Shown: positions 13,374 through 25,004 of the stretch, piece after piece
Numbering within the stretch: position 1 is the stretch's first letter
How the letters are laid out: each line of letters starts with the position of its first letter
Assembly: GCA_013397115.1 (NCBI GenBank)
Contig: VWZW01000509.1
Coordinates: forward strand, 1,063,186 to 1,127,185
DNA from: Edolisoma coerulescens
Taxonomy: Eukaryota > Chordata > Aves > Passeriformes > Campephagidae
Direction: 5' to 3'
Length of the DNA stretch: 64,000 nucleotides
The notes under the pieces: generated by a model
Databases searched by the model: none
What the model was told of the DNA's origin: nothing
What the model saw: the letters and a program-made list of their open reading frames with translations, nothing else
Program-made: the position numbers and the translations under genes

Positions 13374-13690
13374 TCTCTCTGGAGAAGTCTCAGAGGAGCC
13401 CTATCCCAGTATTTCATTACCTACAGAGAGGCCTGAAGCTCCCTCTTCAGAAGGAGCCACATGGAGAAGACAAGGGGCAACAGCTGTAAGCTGCAAGGCA
13501 AGAGATTTCATCTCAATGTAAGAAAGACATTTTTTACAGCGTTACAAATTCAATCATTTACTGCAACAACCTCCCCAGATATGTGGACAGGGTGCTAAAT
13601 AATCTCATCTAGGCTCCCATTCCCATGGAAGGTTGGACCAGATGATCTTCCAAAGTTCCTTCTTACCTGCGCTGCTCTATGGTTCCATTA
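13374..13690 (+). mobile_element. CR1 LINE, 3' UTR fragment
   Basis: This is a degraded 3' end of a chicken-repeat-1 (CR1) LINE, 5'-truncated as is typical. Recognisable blocks in order are CTCTGGAGAAG, AAGGGGCAACAGCT, ATTTCATCTCAATGTAAGAAAGA, CAACCTCCCCAGA, and the diagnostic GGTTGGACCAGATGATCTTC near 13631-13650. The copy ends in a decayed TTCTATG-like tail (CTCTATGGTTCC). It encodes no protein. Many substitutions point to an old insertion. Confidence 0.85.
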
Positions 13691-14932
13691 GTCTAAACTA
13701 TGAGGAAAAATAAATTATGCTTAACTTTAAACAAAACTACCAACATCAGTAACATTCTACTTTTAACCAGCTTGAAAAAATCAAAATATTCTCACCACCA
13801 CATTACAACCCCTCCCCACATTTTTCTGAATAATACTCAGAAAATAATACTCACCCTGCCCTTTCCTGAACCTCCTTAGAAACAAAGGTGTTGATATTTT
13901 GAGGGTTTATCCTTTAGAAGAAGGCTACTGACCATTTCCCCCATGGTCAGTAAGCACTCACAAGGTGAAGCAACCTACTTCTTCCTTAGGAAGTTCCTCT
14001 CAGACTTTTAAGTTAGAAATGCCAAATGTTCTCAGAAGTGGTAACATGGCAGCAAAGGAGTTAAACAGATGGATGGAACTAATTAAGTAAATTACACATT
14101 TTCTTGGGAAAAAACGCAGCCTAACAGGGGTGCTCATCAGAGAGCTAATATTTAGCAAAAGTTACGACTACACAGAAGAGTAACGACTGAATGGTAAAGT
14201 AACAGAACAATAATTAGTTGTATTCTAGCAATTACTTAGGAATTCCCCAAGAGGTAACATTGATTAAAGTTATTTTACAAGTATATTAGTAGTAAGTCTT
14301 TAAAAAAAAAGCCATGCCAGGTTTTTGTTGATGATTCGAAGCAGCCAGAAAACTGGGGAAATCACATTTCATTAAGAAATTAAGCAAGAGGGAAATCATA
14401 CAAAAGAGGTGAGAGGCAGCAAACAGAGAGCAAATGAAGTAACAGATTAAGGTAAATAAAATCCTAGATCATGTAGGCAATGCCAGAATATTTTTTTTTT
14501 CTCTGAATGCATGAAAGAAAGTGTATATGGGAAATGCCCTTCCAGGGGCCCTGAAGCCACACAGCACAGCTGACAGCATGGGCTTTAATAACACATTCTA
14601 CCCTGTGCTGTCTCACCTGTGCCTCCCAGCCCTCACCTGGAGGAGAAACACCTCAGGCTCATTGCCCTCCTACTGCCCCCCCAGCTACACAGACCCCAGG
14701 GGATCAAGCTCCAAGGACATGCACCTCTTTTCCAGGAAAAGAATGCATGGATGGATGCCAGCCCCAGACAGTCTCTGAGCTTGCAGGTGACAAAACATCA
14801 GAAACACATTATCCGCTCCACAGGGGGCAAACAGGTGTGCCCTCCAGAGCTCCCACCTGAAAACTTTTGAGTTCCTGCCTGCCATTCATCCCAGGCTAAT
14901 TTTCCTGGAGCCCATAAAGCTACGCTAGGGGT
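13691..14932. other. Noncoding stretch
   Basis: No exon or known repeat is recognised. It is AT-rich in 14040-14520 and more GC-rich at 14530-14880. The two or three 60-85 codon frames in the latter part overlap each other on both strands and have no domain. Confidence 0.55.
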
Positions 14933-15393
14933 TGTTATAAATAAATCAGGAAATTCGTGCTCAAATATGTAATATCAAAATGTATGTATAAAGTTAAGTT
15001 GTAACCAGTTTTAAAAACGGCCAAAGCTGGTTCCGAGAAGAATGCGGCTCCTACCGGGAAGGTGTTTGCATCCAAACAACAGGGCCACGGAGAGCAGATG
15101 GCCCATCAAGAAGGCATCCAGCGAGTTCCTGGAAATCTACATCTCCAAAGAGGAGTTCCCGGTATAGATGATGGACCATCTCCGAAGATCTCCTCCCAGC
15201 TCAGGTGTTAACGATCTGATCAGGAACTCAGATATGGAACATCAAGAACCATCAGATAACTTCCCCCGGTGATGAGAGACTAATCAAAAAACAGGAGGAG
15301 CCTTGTCCATCTCAGTCCCACGAATAGTATGCTTCATGAATATGCTGAGTGGCAAAAATAATAGCCAGGATCCGGACTTTTGCAGAAAAACTG

Positions 15394-15400
15394 TATATAA
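15394..15400 (+). promoter_or_regulatory. TATA box of the 14933-15595 LTR
   Basis: TATATAA lies about 150 bp upstream of the AATAAA signal, the spacing expected for a retroviral promoter and poly-A signal within one LTR. It would drive transcription to the right. Activity cannot be judged from sequence. Confidence 0.7.
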
Positions 15401-15544
15401 ACCAGCTGCCAAAAGCAGCCGGGGTGAACAGAGGGAGGTCTGATGCGATAGAGGTCGGACCTGCGTTCACCCAGTTCCAACCCCGGGCTTGGTTCTGTCT
15501 CCTTTTCGATTGTAGCTTTGCGTGTGCGATTTTCTCAGACACGA

Positions 15545-15550
15545 AATAAA
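15545..15550 (+). terminator. Polyadenylation signal of the 14933-15595 LTR
   Basis: AATAAA sits 45 bp before the LTR end and is followed by T/G-rich sequence (TTTGTATTTGTTTTATTC), the usual downstream element. The position fits the R/U5 region of the LTR. Confidence 0.7.
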
Positions 15551-15595
15551 TTTGTATTTGTTTTATTCTTGAATTAGGTGCATTCTTTTATAATA

Positions 15596-17904
15596 GGGTG
15601 AATTTGGCTTTTCAGGTATCTGATATCCATAGCAAACATGCCGTTGTTTTCTCTGCCCTTTGAACAGGAAAATTACTGCACTCCTCTCTGATTCAAAAGC
15701 TCAAAGTAGCTGTTCAGCCTCTCTGGTTTGTATTTGGGCTCATCCAGGTGACAAAGAGGTGCAGGACAGCACAAGGCAGGGTTTGCATCTCCTGGACACG
15801 AGAGCCTGCCCTGCCTGCAAGAATCTGTGAGCTCTGCACGTGGGAAGCAGCTCTGGTGCCCACCCAGAAGTGGCACAGTACCACCAGTCCGGGGCAGAGG
15901 GAAAGACCCAAGCAGGCAAAGAGAAAGCAGCAAAAAGCCAGTCTGGGACATGTAACTTTTGGGAATTGAAGGTGAGGATGGGCAGCGTGGCTGGTGCTGC
16001 CTGCCCAGGTTGCTCTTTCCTCATCAGGACAGAGGCAAAACTAAATCTGGATGTGTTCCTGCAGGTCCAACAAAGGACTCAGCCATGGGAGAAGCAGGCT
16101 CCTGGTCCAGCATCCTGGTCCCACCTTGATAAAGTTTTGAAGAGTCCTGCCAATGGGGGAATAGGGTTATACAATCACCTGCTCCCCTGCACCACGTTGT
16201 GGGGTGTGTGTTTGGGGTCTCGGAAAGCCAGAGCTGTCACCGAGGCTTGAGGAGCTCTCTGGTGCCCAGGTTCCCCCTGATTCCCCTCAGGACACTGCTC
16301 ACACAGCCCAGGTGCACCCCAAGGTGAGTCAGCATAGATAGTCAAGGAAGTGGGCCTGACAAGCACTGGACAGCACAAACACCATCATGGGATGGCTGGG
16401 ACAACTCTTTGAGGAGTCCCATCCACAGCTACTCTGCCATCTCCTTCCGCCTCCTCAAATCCTCACCCTTCAGCCACCCTGAAATGGGAGGACAATTGCA
16501 GAATGAATGGCACTGCTAAAGGCTCCTCTAATTGCACAATCCCTCCCAGCCAGCCCCTGTGGAAGAGGTCTGTGCTAAATCCTGTCACTACTTTTCGCTT
16601 CCTTGAGATTTAAGATCAGATTTTCCCCTCATTTACATGCAAGTCTAAAGCCATTAACCTCCAGAAAGCAATTCCTTCATCTGCTGGTGCAAGGAAGAAT
16701 AGAATTAGGTCATATGGACCCAGTCAGTCCTTTATTTTTATATCGATGAAGGCTGGCAAGGATATTTTACTGAAAATTTAAGCAGCAGTTCTCTATACCC
16801 CTACTGCTCTTATTTAATCAAATCAATGCCATGGAGCCCCGCAGTGGAACCGGCAGCAATGTGTAAGTTTTGTGTGTCACACTCTTTCCGTCTAAATGCC
16901 CTTGCTAGGCAGACTATTGTTTTTTGATTTGAATGATGAGTGCACTTGACTTTCAGGGCTTATTTGTTGATTTTTCCCCTCCTCCTTTTTCAAAAAAACT
17001 TTAGTTCCAGAACAACATTAGCATCCACGTACTGCAGCTTACAGCCATGAACTGTCCCCTGCCATTCTGCCTGTGTTTGTTGGTTATTTGGACTTGCTTT
17101 TTGAGATGGTAATTACATTTTTAGAGCACAAATGCTGGCTGCCATACTGCACACTTCCACACAAAGGCACTGGTAAGAGCCATGCACCCACTACCCCACT
17201 TCATTACCCTCCCCCTTGCCATACATTAAATTATCTGGCCTTAGTAACATTTGCTTCACCTAAATGTCCAGTTCTGCTTATCTTTCAAGGAGTAACACAC
17301 ATCTGTGTGCCTCTTCTCAGAGCCCCAGCTCTTTACTTTCAGTGGGAACATTCACTGACAGCAAACCCAGGTTACTTGGTTCGATGTTCCTTTGCTGCAG
17401 AGCACAACATGCTTCACTTTCAGAGCTCCCCTCTCTTAGCTCAGTCCTTACCTGCCATTCCACAGGATTTCTTAAGAGAGCAACAAATGCAGGCAAAATT
17501 TTTAAACATTAAAAGTTGTTCATGAAGGATACAAAGAGAGCACCCAAATCTTCACGTCTCCTCATGCTTCAGTCAGTGAATAAGCTCCTCTTGCCTGGTA
17601 CATCTCAGTTTCCCTATAGACAACAGTGAAAGTTCATAAGGGATGCATATATCCAGCAAAAATTCTTCTCCCATTAGTCCTTCCACCAGCCAAAGATCAC
17701 CTGGCTTCAGTACAGAGCTTTTAATACTCCCAGGTAGTCATTCTGCTACCTAGAAATGCAAAGGAAATCCTTGGCCATCCAGCCTGCTTGCCAGGCTGTC
17801 ACATTCACCAGTTTGGGTAATTAAAGTTTCTTCTTCCAGTCATCAAATAGCTTCTTCTTTGGGCAAGAATCTATGAGGGCACCTAACAGATGCCTAATGC
17901 AGAT
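15596..17904. other. Noncoding stretch between LTRs
   Basis: No exon is supported. The interval has a GC-richer part (15700-16480) where several overlapping open frames occur on both strands, none with a domain. It also has an AT-rich part (about 16700-17000) that resembles constrained noncoding sequence. No retroviral internal region joins the LTRs on either side. Confidence 0.55.
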
Positions 17905-18463
17905 GTCCAAGACAAGGGGTCACTGTGTGCTTAGCACAGCACACAGAGCAGCTCCAGCTGGCCTTGAAGGACTGCACCCATGGAAGAGTTGGACCCATGT
18001 TGGACCAGTTTGTGGAGAACTGTTGCCCATGGGATGGGACATTGGAGAGGTTCACAGGGAACAGCCTCCCGTGGGAGGGACCCCTCACTGGAGCAGGGGC
18101 AGGACTCCTCTCCCTGAGCAGTGGCAGGAACAACGTGTGATGGACTGCCCATAACCCCCATTCCCCATCTCCCTGTGCCACTGGGGATAGGAGGGAGAGC
18201 TGGGAAGGAGGGAGGGGTGGGAGGAAGGTGTTTTTAAGATTTATATGACTTCTCATTATCCTGCTCTGATTGTGTTGGTAATAAATTCAGTTAATATCCC
18301 TGAGCTGAGTCTGTTTTGCCTTTGATGGTTTTTGGTGAATGATCTCTCCCTGTCCTTATCTCAGCTCAGGAACCTTTCACTATATTTTCTCTCGCATGTG
18401 CAGCTGTGGAGGGGGGTGACAGGGTGGGTGCCTGGCACCCAGCCAGGGTCAACCCACGCCACA
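17905..18463 (+). mobile_element. LTR of an avian endogenous retrovirus, probably 5'-truncated
   Basis: Blocks familiar from a widespread bird LTR family occur in order: GGACCAGTTTGTGGAGAACTG, CCCGTGGGAGGGACCCC, ACAACGTGTGATGGACTG, ATAACCCCCATTCCCC, a purine-rich G/A stretch at 18185-18230, GTTTTTAAGATTTATATGA, TGGTAATAAATTCAG with AATAAA at 18280-18285, CTCCCTGTCCTTATCTC, and a CCAGCCAGGGTCAACCCACG end. The order gives plus orientation. The right end is near 18463. The left end is not defined because I find no convincing TG start or target duplication, so the 5' part is missing or diverged. The open frames at 17873-18256 on both strands are inside this element and are not genes. Confidence 0.75.
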
Positions 18464-18779
18464 CTGCTCATGTAGGCAAGTCAGGATGCACACCCTGCAA
18501 AACAAGTAAAGATTCAGCCTAGTGAGTCCAGCCAGAAGGGCTCATTCCCCTTTAATTGTAATTTATTCAGATACCTCAACAACCACACTAAGAACAAGAC
18601 TCTGAAACCACACCAAACCTATGATTCTTTCACCCTTCCCACCTCCCCTTTTTTGATTTCCTTTTTTTTCCCCCTGTCTTTTTAACACTTGGCTTTTTTT
18701 CTTGTCTGGTTGGAGCTAATGAGACCCACCTGACCTGGCAGCTTGTATGAGTCAGCAGAATGACTTTCCACCTCCCAAC
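18464..18779. other. Short noncoding stretch
   Basis: This is T-rich toward the end (CTTTTTTTTCCCCC near 18661-18676). No gene or repeat boundary is recognised. Confidence 0.5.
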
Positions 18780-18916
18780 AAGGTTCAAGTGCCACGAATC
18801 TGCTACAAGGATAGGAATACTTCATTTCCCAGGTGCTCTGGGGATTAATTAGCATTTTGAAATCATGTTTTGGGATCCTCATGTGCAAAGTGCTAGAGAG
18901 GTGGCTATTATTATTC
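18780..18916 (+). repeat. Ancient MIR-type SINE 3' region
   Basis: The segment follows the order of an old amniote MIR/CORE-type SINE tail: GATAGGAATACTTCA, then GGGATTAATTAGCATTTTG, then TTTGGGATCCTCATG, GTGCAAAGTGCTA, and finally CTATTATTATTC. The known consensus reads roughly as a 'GGATTAATTAATG...GCTTTGAGATCCTC...GCTAT...TATTATTATT' chain. Divergence is high, so boundaries are approximate and the 5' tRNA-like part is not recognisable. The call rests on the order of these words, not on an alignment. Confidence 0.55.
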
Positions 18917-21900
18917 TTGCAAACCATAATCCTGGATTAGTTAAAGCAACTAGTCAAGCAATCAACAGAATTTGTCAATGATGAGGTAAGGAGTTACAGC
19001 CAGTGACATTTCTAGGACAGAAAGAATGAATTTTCTAAACAATCAGTATGTGCTGCATAGAGTGAATAATTTGTAATGAATAATGTATGCAGTTAATTTA
19101 GCCTCTTTGCCAGCTTGCAGAAAGTCCATGCACAGAAAGATAATTTCCCGACCTTATTTTGGGAATTGAAAACAGGATAAAATGCGGTTTATTCCATGGA
19201 TGTATACTCAGCACATCTCCATTTCTGCTTGAGATGTACTGACACAGTGCAGAGATAGAGGCAGGCACAGGAGAGACACCTCCTTCCCATCTGGAATGGA
19301 AGCTAGGAGGGTGACACAACCAGAGAATCTTCCATCCCTAGAATATGCTCAACTTGTCATGGTCAAATCATGGCAAAATCTTTCCCCACCAGGGTTTGTA
19401 TGTTGTGTGTACCCACATGCCCAGGCCATAATGGGCTTCTAATTCCTGAATGAAGCCATGTGTGGAAAACAGAATCACTGTCCTATGGATATTTGAGAAA
19501 AAAATATTCACATAATTTCTTGGCCAACCATATGGCTGTCTGGTTATGTCACAAGTCCTGGACATCAACCAGGATTGCAGAGGACAGCAACAGACATCCT
19601 ACACACCCCACCTCATCAGCTGCAGGATGGGAGTTGTGGCGGCTTCTTTTCCTTCTGCTAATCCCAAATGTCAGACCTCACTTGCTCGTGATGATCTGGT
19701 CAGAGCTGTAGCAAAGCTTGTGCTTTAGAGCAGGTAGTTAAGAAAAGTGCCCTCATGTGGAAAAAAAATTGGAGAAGGGCAGATGTGAGATTAGCAGTCC
19801 CCTTATTTTCAGGAGTCCCCTTATTATCATTGATTTTTCTACAGATTTCAAACCACCACACCTGAGAAATTCTCAGCCCTGGCTCACCAGTACCCAGGTG
19901 TGAAGGCTCTTACACAAGCTGGAGTTCTCTCATGCAGCTCACACTGTTCCCTCCATGACCCGAAGTTTCCACACTTTGGGAGAATGTGGGACTGGACCAG
20001 CAGGCTCCCAGCCCCAGGTCAGCCACCACCTCCCACCTCTGCCTCCTCCCACTGCTCCTCCTCCTTCCCCAGGAGGATCAGGATTGCTCCCCACTGCTGC
20101 TCCAGGAGAGTGTGTCAGGTCACCCTGACACAGCAAGGGCAGAATTGGTGAAAACAGATACTGGTTTCTCCTTTGTAGGTAGCATAGATTTCTGTCCCAG
20201 CACCAAAATACAAAGAATATGAATATTGAACAATAAAGTTGCTGTTGTGTTGGTTCTCACTGACTGTGCAGGCTTAGCTTTCATAGCCCAGGATGTTTTT
20301 GGGGTTTTTTTTCAACAGGATGGGGTCATCTGCTCTTTTGTGCTGGACTCTGATTTCTTTCCAATACCCTTCTGTGCTGTCATATTTGCAAAATATTTAT
20401 TTAGAGGAAAACTGAAGAGGGTGCACTACAAGGCCAGATCGTGATGATTTGTAAAGAGAAAATGAAAGTTATCGCTTTAGGATAAGAAGAAATGAGCAAG
20501 AAGGGGAAAAAAAAGAGGGGGATTAAAAATATCACTGGCAAAAGGCAGATTCTGAAGGTGAGCAGGAAAAGAAGATCAGGAGAAAATTAAAGGTGTATAT
20601 TTGTGAATCAAATTAATGTATGAATGCATAAAACTTGCCAGCCTGACATGGAGATGAATGTGTATCTTTCTCTAAAGCTACAGCCAGCTCATCACTTCAT
20701 CCTGAAGGGCCTTGCATTGAGCACTGATCCACGAGAAGCCCACAGTACATGTGGGCTCTCCCTGACAAGGACAAATGTAACTCCCTGTGAATAATAGTCA
20801 GCACATGGAAAAGGAACAATTTAAGCCTAATTTTAAGCAGAGCCATCACTGCTCCCTCCACACACCTGGCACAGCTACACAGAAGGATTTCAGCCAGCTT
20901 GTCTGTGCCTTGTGATGATCCTTGGAGTTCAAAACCATCACAGAGCCAGGGTGGTGCAGACTGGAGGGAAAGCTGTGGTCTATGTGCAAAGGGAACAAGT
21001 TTCAGGGTACAGGGAAATAATATTAATGCTCACACCTGCTGCAGTTTCCTAAGAGTGTTCATAATATTGCCTCCCTAAAACTCATCTCTATCTCCTTTCA
21101 ACAAACTCCAGCTCTCTGACACTACAAATAGAAGTCAAATGAGAAGCCCAGGCTCCATGGAAATGTTTTTGAGAAGTTTGCAGGTGGGAGGCATTTTCAT
21201 TGCTCTGTAGTGTGATGTTGATGGGAATTTTCCTTTTCCTCCTTCTGATTTTTTTCCTTCTTTGTCTGGCACTCCAGTAACTTCACTAGTTTCCTTCTTT
21301 AGTAAATCATTCCAGGTGGCAATGTATCAACCAAAAGGCAAAAAATAGCTGTCATCCACAGATCTACAGGGTCAGATTTTTTTCCTCTTCTGAGTGACTC
21401 TGCACTGTCACTGCGCAGACTTTTCCCTGGTAAGCACATAGAAATGCATAATTTATTTGAGTTAATTCTGGAAATCGAGGACAGAGCTACAGGCGCTGAA
21501 GATGCAGGATGCAGCTGCATTTTGAGTCTCCACTCTGAGGTCTCTGCTTGCAGTAACTGTGCTGGGGTGGGAATCAGAGGGAGAGGGAAAGTTAATTTTT
21601 AAATTATTCTCTGTATCAGCTTGATGGCGTAAATTAGAAGAGCCTTAGGGTTGTTAAACTCGTGTTTCTGTGGAAAAGCCCATTGTTCACAGATGACGGT
21701 TCAAGAAAATGTATATAAAATGGCCATTACGACTTTAAGCAGCAAATTATACCTGCGGTGGACAACATTTGTCAGCATTAAAAGCTCCTCAGTCTCTCAG
21801 CTTCCTTTTCTTGGAAACTGCCGTGGGCATGAGAGGGGAGGGCTGGGCTGGGGGTCGGCAGGACAGAGAAGCACAGCCGGGTGCTGCTTTTTGGCAGGAA

Positions 21901-22778
21901 TCCTGCTGGGCATCCCCCAAACCACAAGCAGGCTGCACATGAGCATACTCCCCAGGTCTTTTGTGGCTGTTGCTCCCCTCCCACGGGCAAGTTTCCTTCC
22001 TGCAGTCACCGAGGAGTGGGGCTGGTGGAGGTTCATCCCCGTGGGGTGGGGTGCATCAGGCACACCCCTCTTTTTGGGAGATGCTCAGGTGCAGCTGTAA
22101 TCTGATCCCTCAGCATCTGGACCATGTAGCTTTTCATACTCACTGCACCACGGTGGCTCTCAAAAAGAGAGGGGGAGAAAATAGAAAAGAGCCCATCCCA
22201 GCATTTTTCAAGGTTAGTTGAAGGGAACAACGTCCAACTCAGGTAACCCAGTTTCTGGAGAGGCTGCAGTCCTTACTTCTCCATGTTTTCAGAAATGCTT
22301 TACAAATACCTTCCTGACTGATTGGAAGAAACCCTGCACTGTCCTCAAATGTCAGCTCTCATCTCCACTCAGGGACTGTCAAAGTGCCTTCATTTTCTTT
22401 ATTTCTGCACTTCAGTTTTTCCAGGTGCACCTCACTGGATAATTAGGGAAGTGTTTTTACTTCTTGTTAGCAGTCAGTGGCTCTGAGTGTGCTCGGGTTG
22501 TATCTTCCCTTAGTATACCTGCAAGTCCAGAAAGTTCTGTGCTGGTATCAAGCCCTTGTCTTCCACTTTTGTTTGTGAGGAAACTACCTGTAGCCAGAGG
22601 TTTTACTGAGAAATCAAAAGTTCAGAACTACACGCTGTCCAGTTGCGCTGGCAATCAATTGCTCATTAACATCAGCACACAGTTACTCATTAATATCAAT
22701 GCATAAGTCATTGGTGTGAGGACCTTCAGGGTCTCAGTTTGGCCTTGGTTCTGATCCCATTTGAAAGAGGTGACTAGC
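18917..22778. other. Noncoding stretch
   Basis: No exon is recognised. Frames of 60-150 codons at 19900-20220 and 21650-22230 overlap on both strands, have no domain and are most likely chance in GC-richer DNA. A degenerate 24-bp tandem pair lies at 22656-22703 just before the next LTR. Confidence 0.55.
22656..22703. repeat. Degenerate 24-bp tandem duplication
   Basis: Two adjacent 24-bp units (22656-22679 and 22680-22703) match at 18 of 24 positions around a CTCATTAA core. The pair is 75 bp upstream of an LTR insertion and is probably a simple local duplication. Confidence 0.6.
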
Positions 22779-23332
22779 TGTCCTGGGTTGCAGTGTATTG
22801 TGTTACCACCTCCATGAACTCTTGAAACCAGGTTGGGGTGGTGTTCCTTGCCTCCTCCCTCCGGACTCTCTTCTGTTAATGGCCCATCAGGGCCTTGCCC
22901 CATGGCTCACAGATAAACTCCCTCTGGACTACCTTCTGCTAATGGGCCATCTAGTCTCACTGCCTGACTGACAAAATTACATCATCCCATTGTGAGATGC
23001 TCCGCCCAGAGGGAAAAACCAAGCATCCCATCCTAGATATAAGCCAAGATTTCAAATGCCACAGGCAGCCTTTTTTTCCACTAGAGCTACCCCCTGACCT
23101 TCAGGTGAAGACCAGACCCTTTCTACAGGATCACTGCTTCAACAAAGCCATCATTCCAGGAGGACTGCAGCTATCTAATCGGACTGCTACCAACACCCTG
23201 ACCGACAGGGTGTCAGGTTGTATCCTGACTCTGTCAATTCAAACCAGTGTTTTCTGCCTTTATTTTTAATTTTCCTATTAAATTGTTATTCTGACTTGGT
23301 GTCTCCCCCTGGTTTGTTTTCAAACCAGCACA
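22779..23332 (+). mobile_element. Solo LTR, ERVL-like (5-bp target duplication)
   Basis: This 554-bp unit begins TGTCCTGGGTTG and ends CAAACCAGCACA, inverted termini with two mismatches. Flanks CTAGC (22774-22778) and CCAGC (23333-23337) differ at one base and fit a 5-bp target-site duplication, the size typical of class III ERVL elements. Plus-strand signals are a GATATAAG TATA-like box at 23036-23043 and ATTAAA at 23277-23282 followed by a T-rich and GT-rich stretch. The TGTCCTGGG start and TTTCCTATTAAA end are, from memory, usual in songbird ERVL-type LTRs. The U3 region carries a 63-bp-period duplication (see separate entry). There is no internal retroviral sequence. The 90-codon frame at 22997-23269 is not a gene. 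Confidence 0.88.
22855..22970 (+). repeat. 63-bp-period tandem duplication in LTR U3
   Basis: GGACTCTCTTCTGTTAATGG at 22863 recurs in altered form (GGACTACCTTCTGCTAATGG) at 22926, with similar CCCTC bases before and GCCATC bases after each. The period is 63 bp. Repeated U3 blocks of this kind are commonly retroviral enhancer repeats; that function is inferred here only from position. Confidence 0.75.
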
Positions 23333-25004
23333 CCAGCCAAGGCCCAGAGCACTGTCCAGACTCCTTTCTAGGAGGAACTCCTGGCTTCACAGGCAAGGTA
23401 GGAGCTGCAATAGGCCACAAATTATCAGTGTTCGCGTTCTTTTCTTTTCAGAATTGACAAAGGTAGGGTCATCTAATTCTTAGCCTTCCAATCCACTGTC
23501 TTATAAGAAAAAACTGCCACTGTTTGTGCTCTGAGTGATGACTGTCCTTCTCATGGCTCCCTACGCAATGGTGAGCACTTTGTCAACTATAATAATGGCT
23601 CTGAGAGGGAAGAAAGTCACAGCTTATTCCAACATGTGCTACATCTTCTAAACATGCCAGAACACATTTTCTCAGTCCTTCTCATGCATCTTCCACCACG
23701 GTCCAGCAAGTCCTGCAATGCTTAAGACTCGTCATCCATTTGTTTAGAACTTCCACTGGCTTTACACTGACCAAACACCATTGATCAGCTGGGTTGACTG
23801 AGATCTTCAGTATAAAACTACAGAAATGTTGGATTCATAGTAAACTCTCTGAAAATGCTTTATGTCACCCAAAATTTGCTTTCTTTAGCTCTGAGGTTAC
23901 AGTGAGAGAGGACAGTGCTGCACCCACCTTCAGCTCTGTAACCTGAGAGGCATTTTCTGTGTCCAGAGCTCCTCTCAGGGTCTCTGGCTTCAGTCCACCC
24001 CTTTGAGGGGTCTCTGTTACTCCTCAGATTTTCATGGCTTCATTTTATCCAAATTCTGTAACACCCTGGAAGACATCAGGAGAGCTTCTTCTATTGTGCA
24101 TTAATTAGTGGGGTGACGGTGCAGTATTAATTAGCAGAGGGTACTTACATATACAGCCTCTATACTCTGGAGGCATGGTCTGAATTACAGAGACATCCCT
24201 GCAGCAGAGTTTATATTTTCCTGTTGAATGGAAGTGTCTTTTCCTCAGAACCAGGCTGTTTCTCAGCCGAGCACAGAGGCACACTCCGTGAGTTACAAGC
24301 TGTTAGGAATTCAGAGAGGTACCGAGCCCTGCCTCACAGTTTTTCTTCACAGAGCATTTTTAACTGCTTCTTTTCAATCAAAACTGTCAAAATTATGTTG
24401 TAGAGCTCGCAGTCAATGCAAAGTGAGTGTGTGGGGCTTCTTTACTACAGTGTCATTGAGCAGAAAGATCAATTCCTGTTTTGGCAGCCAGTTCAGCTCA
24501 GTGAAGCCAGGGGAAAAGTGTCATTGCTTTCAGCATGGATTGGATCAGGTGAGAGCTCTCTACATCTCATTATGCACTTCATTTCAGCAGCAGGCCTAGA
24601 CAGGCTTTTTATGGCTCTTTCACTTACTTTACACCACCGACTGGAGGTCAGGACAACAAAAATCTCCATTTTGATTTTTTTATGAATTGTCTGGCTATTC
24701 CCAGAATACTGATCACAGAGTGAGGGCAGTACATCTCTTCCAGAGCTCTGGGGAGCTTAACTGCAAGGAATCACCTATTCTGTGTTGTACCCTTTGCCAC
24801 TGAGGTTTTCAACTGGCTTGGGACAGAAGATACTTTCTTCTCAAATTAATGATTGAAAATGTCCATGAGCCGGGGTCCTTGTCTTAAATCAAAATGTTAA
24901 GAGTTGTTTTACCCATTATGTTTCTTCTCCCCATCTACAGAGAATGGTGTAAATCAGAGGGCTTGAGAGAGGCAGAAGGCACCAGACAGACAGGTGGCAG
25001 CTTT
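23333..25004. other. Noncoding stretch
   Basis: No exon or repeat is recognised. A pair of identical ATTAATTAG words at 24100-24108 and 24126-24134 is a candidate homeodomain site pair. The 123-codon frame at 24228-24599 has no recognisable domain. Confidence 0.5.

Larger units (their letters stand above)
14933..15595 (+). mobile_element. Solo LTR of an endogenous retrovirus, CpG-rich, 4-bp TSD
   Basis: This 663-bp unit begins TGTTATAA and ends TTATAATA, inverted termini with one mismatch; the terminal dinucleotide is TA where CA is expected, a single C-to-T change. It is flanked on both sides by GGGT (14929-14932 and 15596-15599), a perfect 4-bp target-site duplication. Plus-strand signals are in LTR order: TATATAA at 15394-15400, then AATAAA at 15545-15550, with a GC-rich stretch between that would hold the cap site and R region. 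CpG dinucleotides are much denser than in flanking DNA, suggesting a younger insertion than the other LTRs. The 66-codon frame at 15349-15549 spans TATA to poly-A and is not a gene. No internal retroviral genes remain. Confidence 0.9.

Noticed and set aside
15349..15549. 66-codon frame between TATA box and poly-A signal
   Set aside because: It lies in the R/U5 part of a solo LTR; there is no retroviral gene content.
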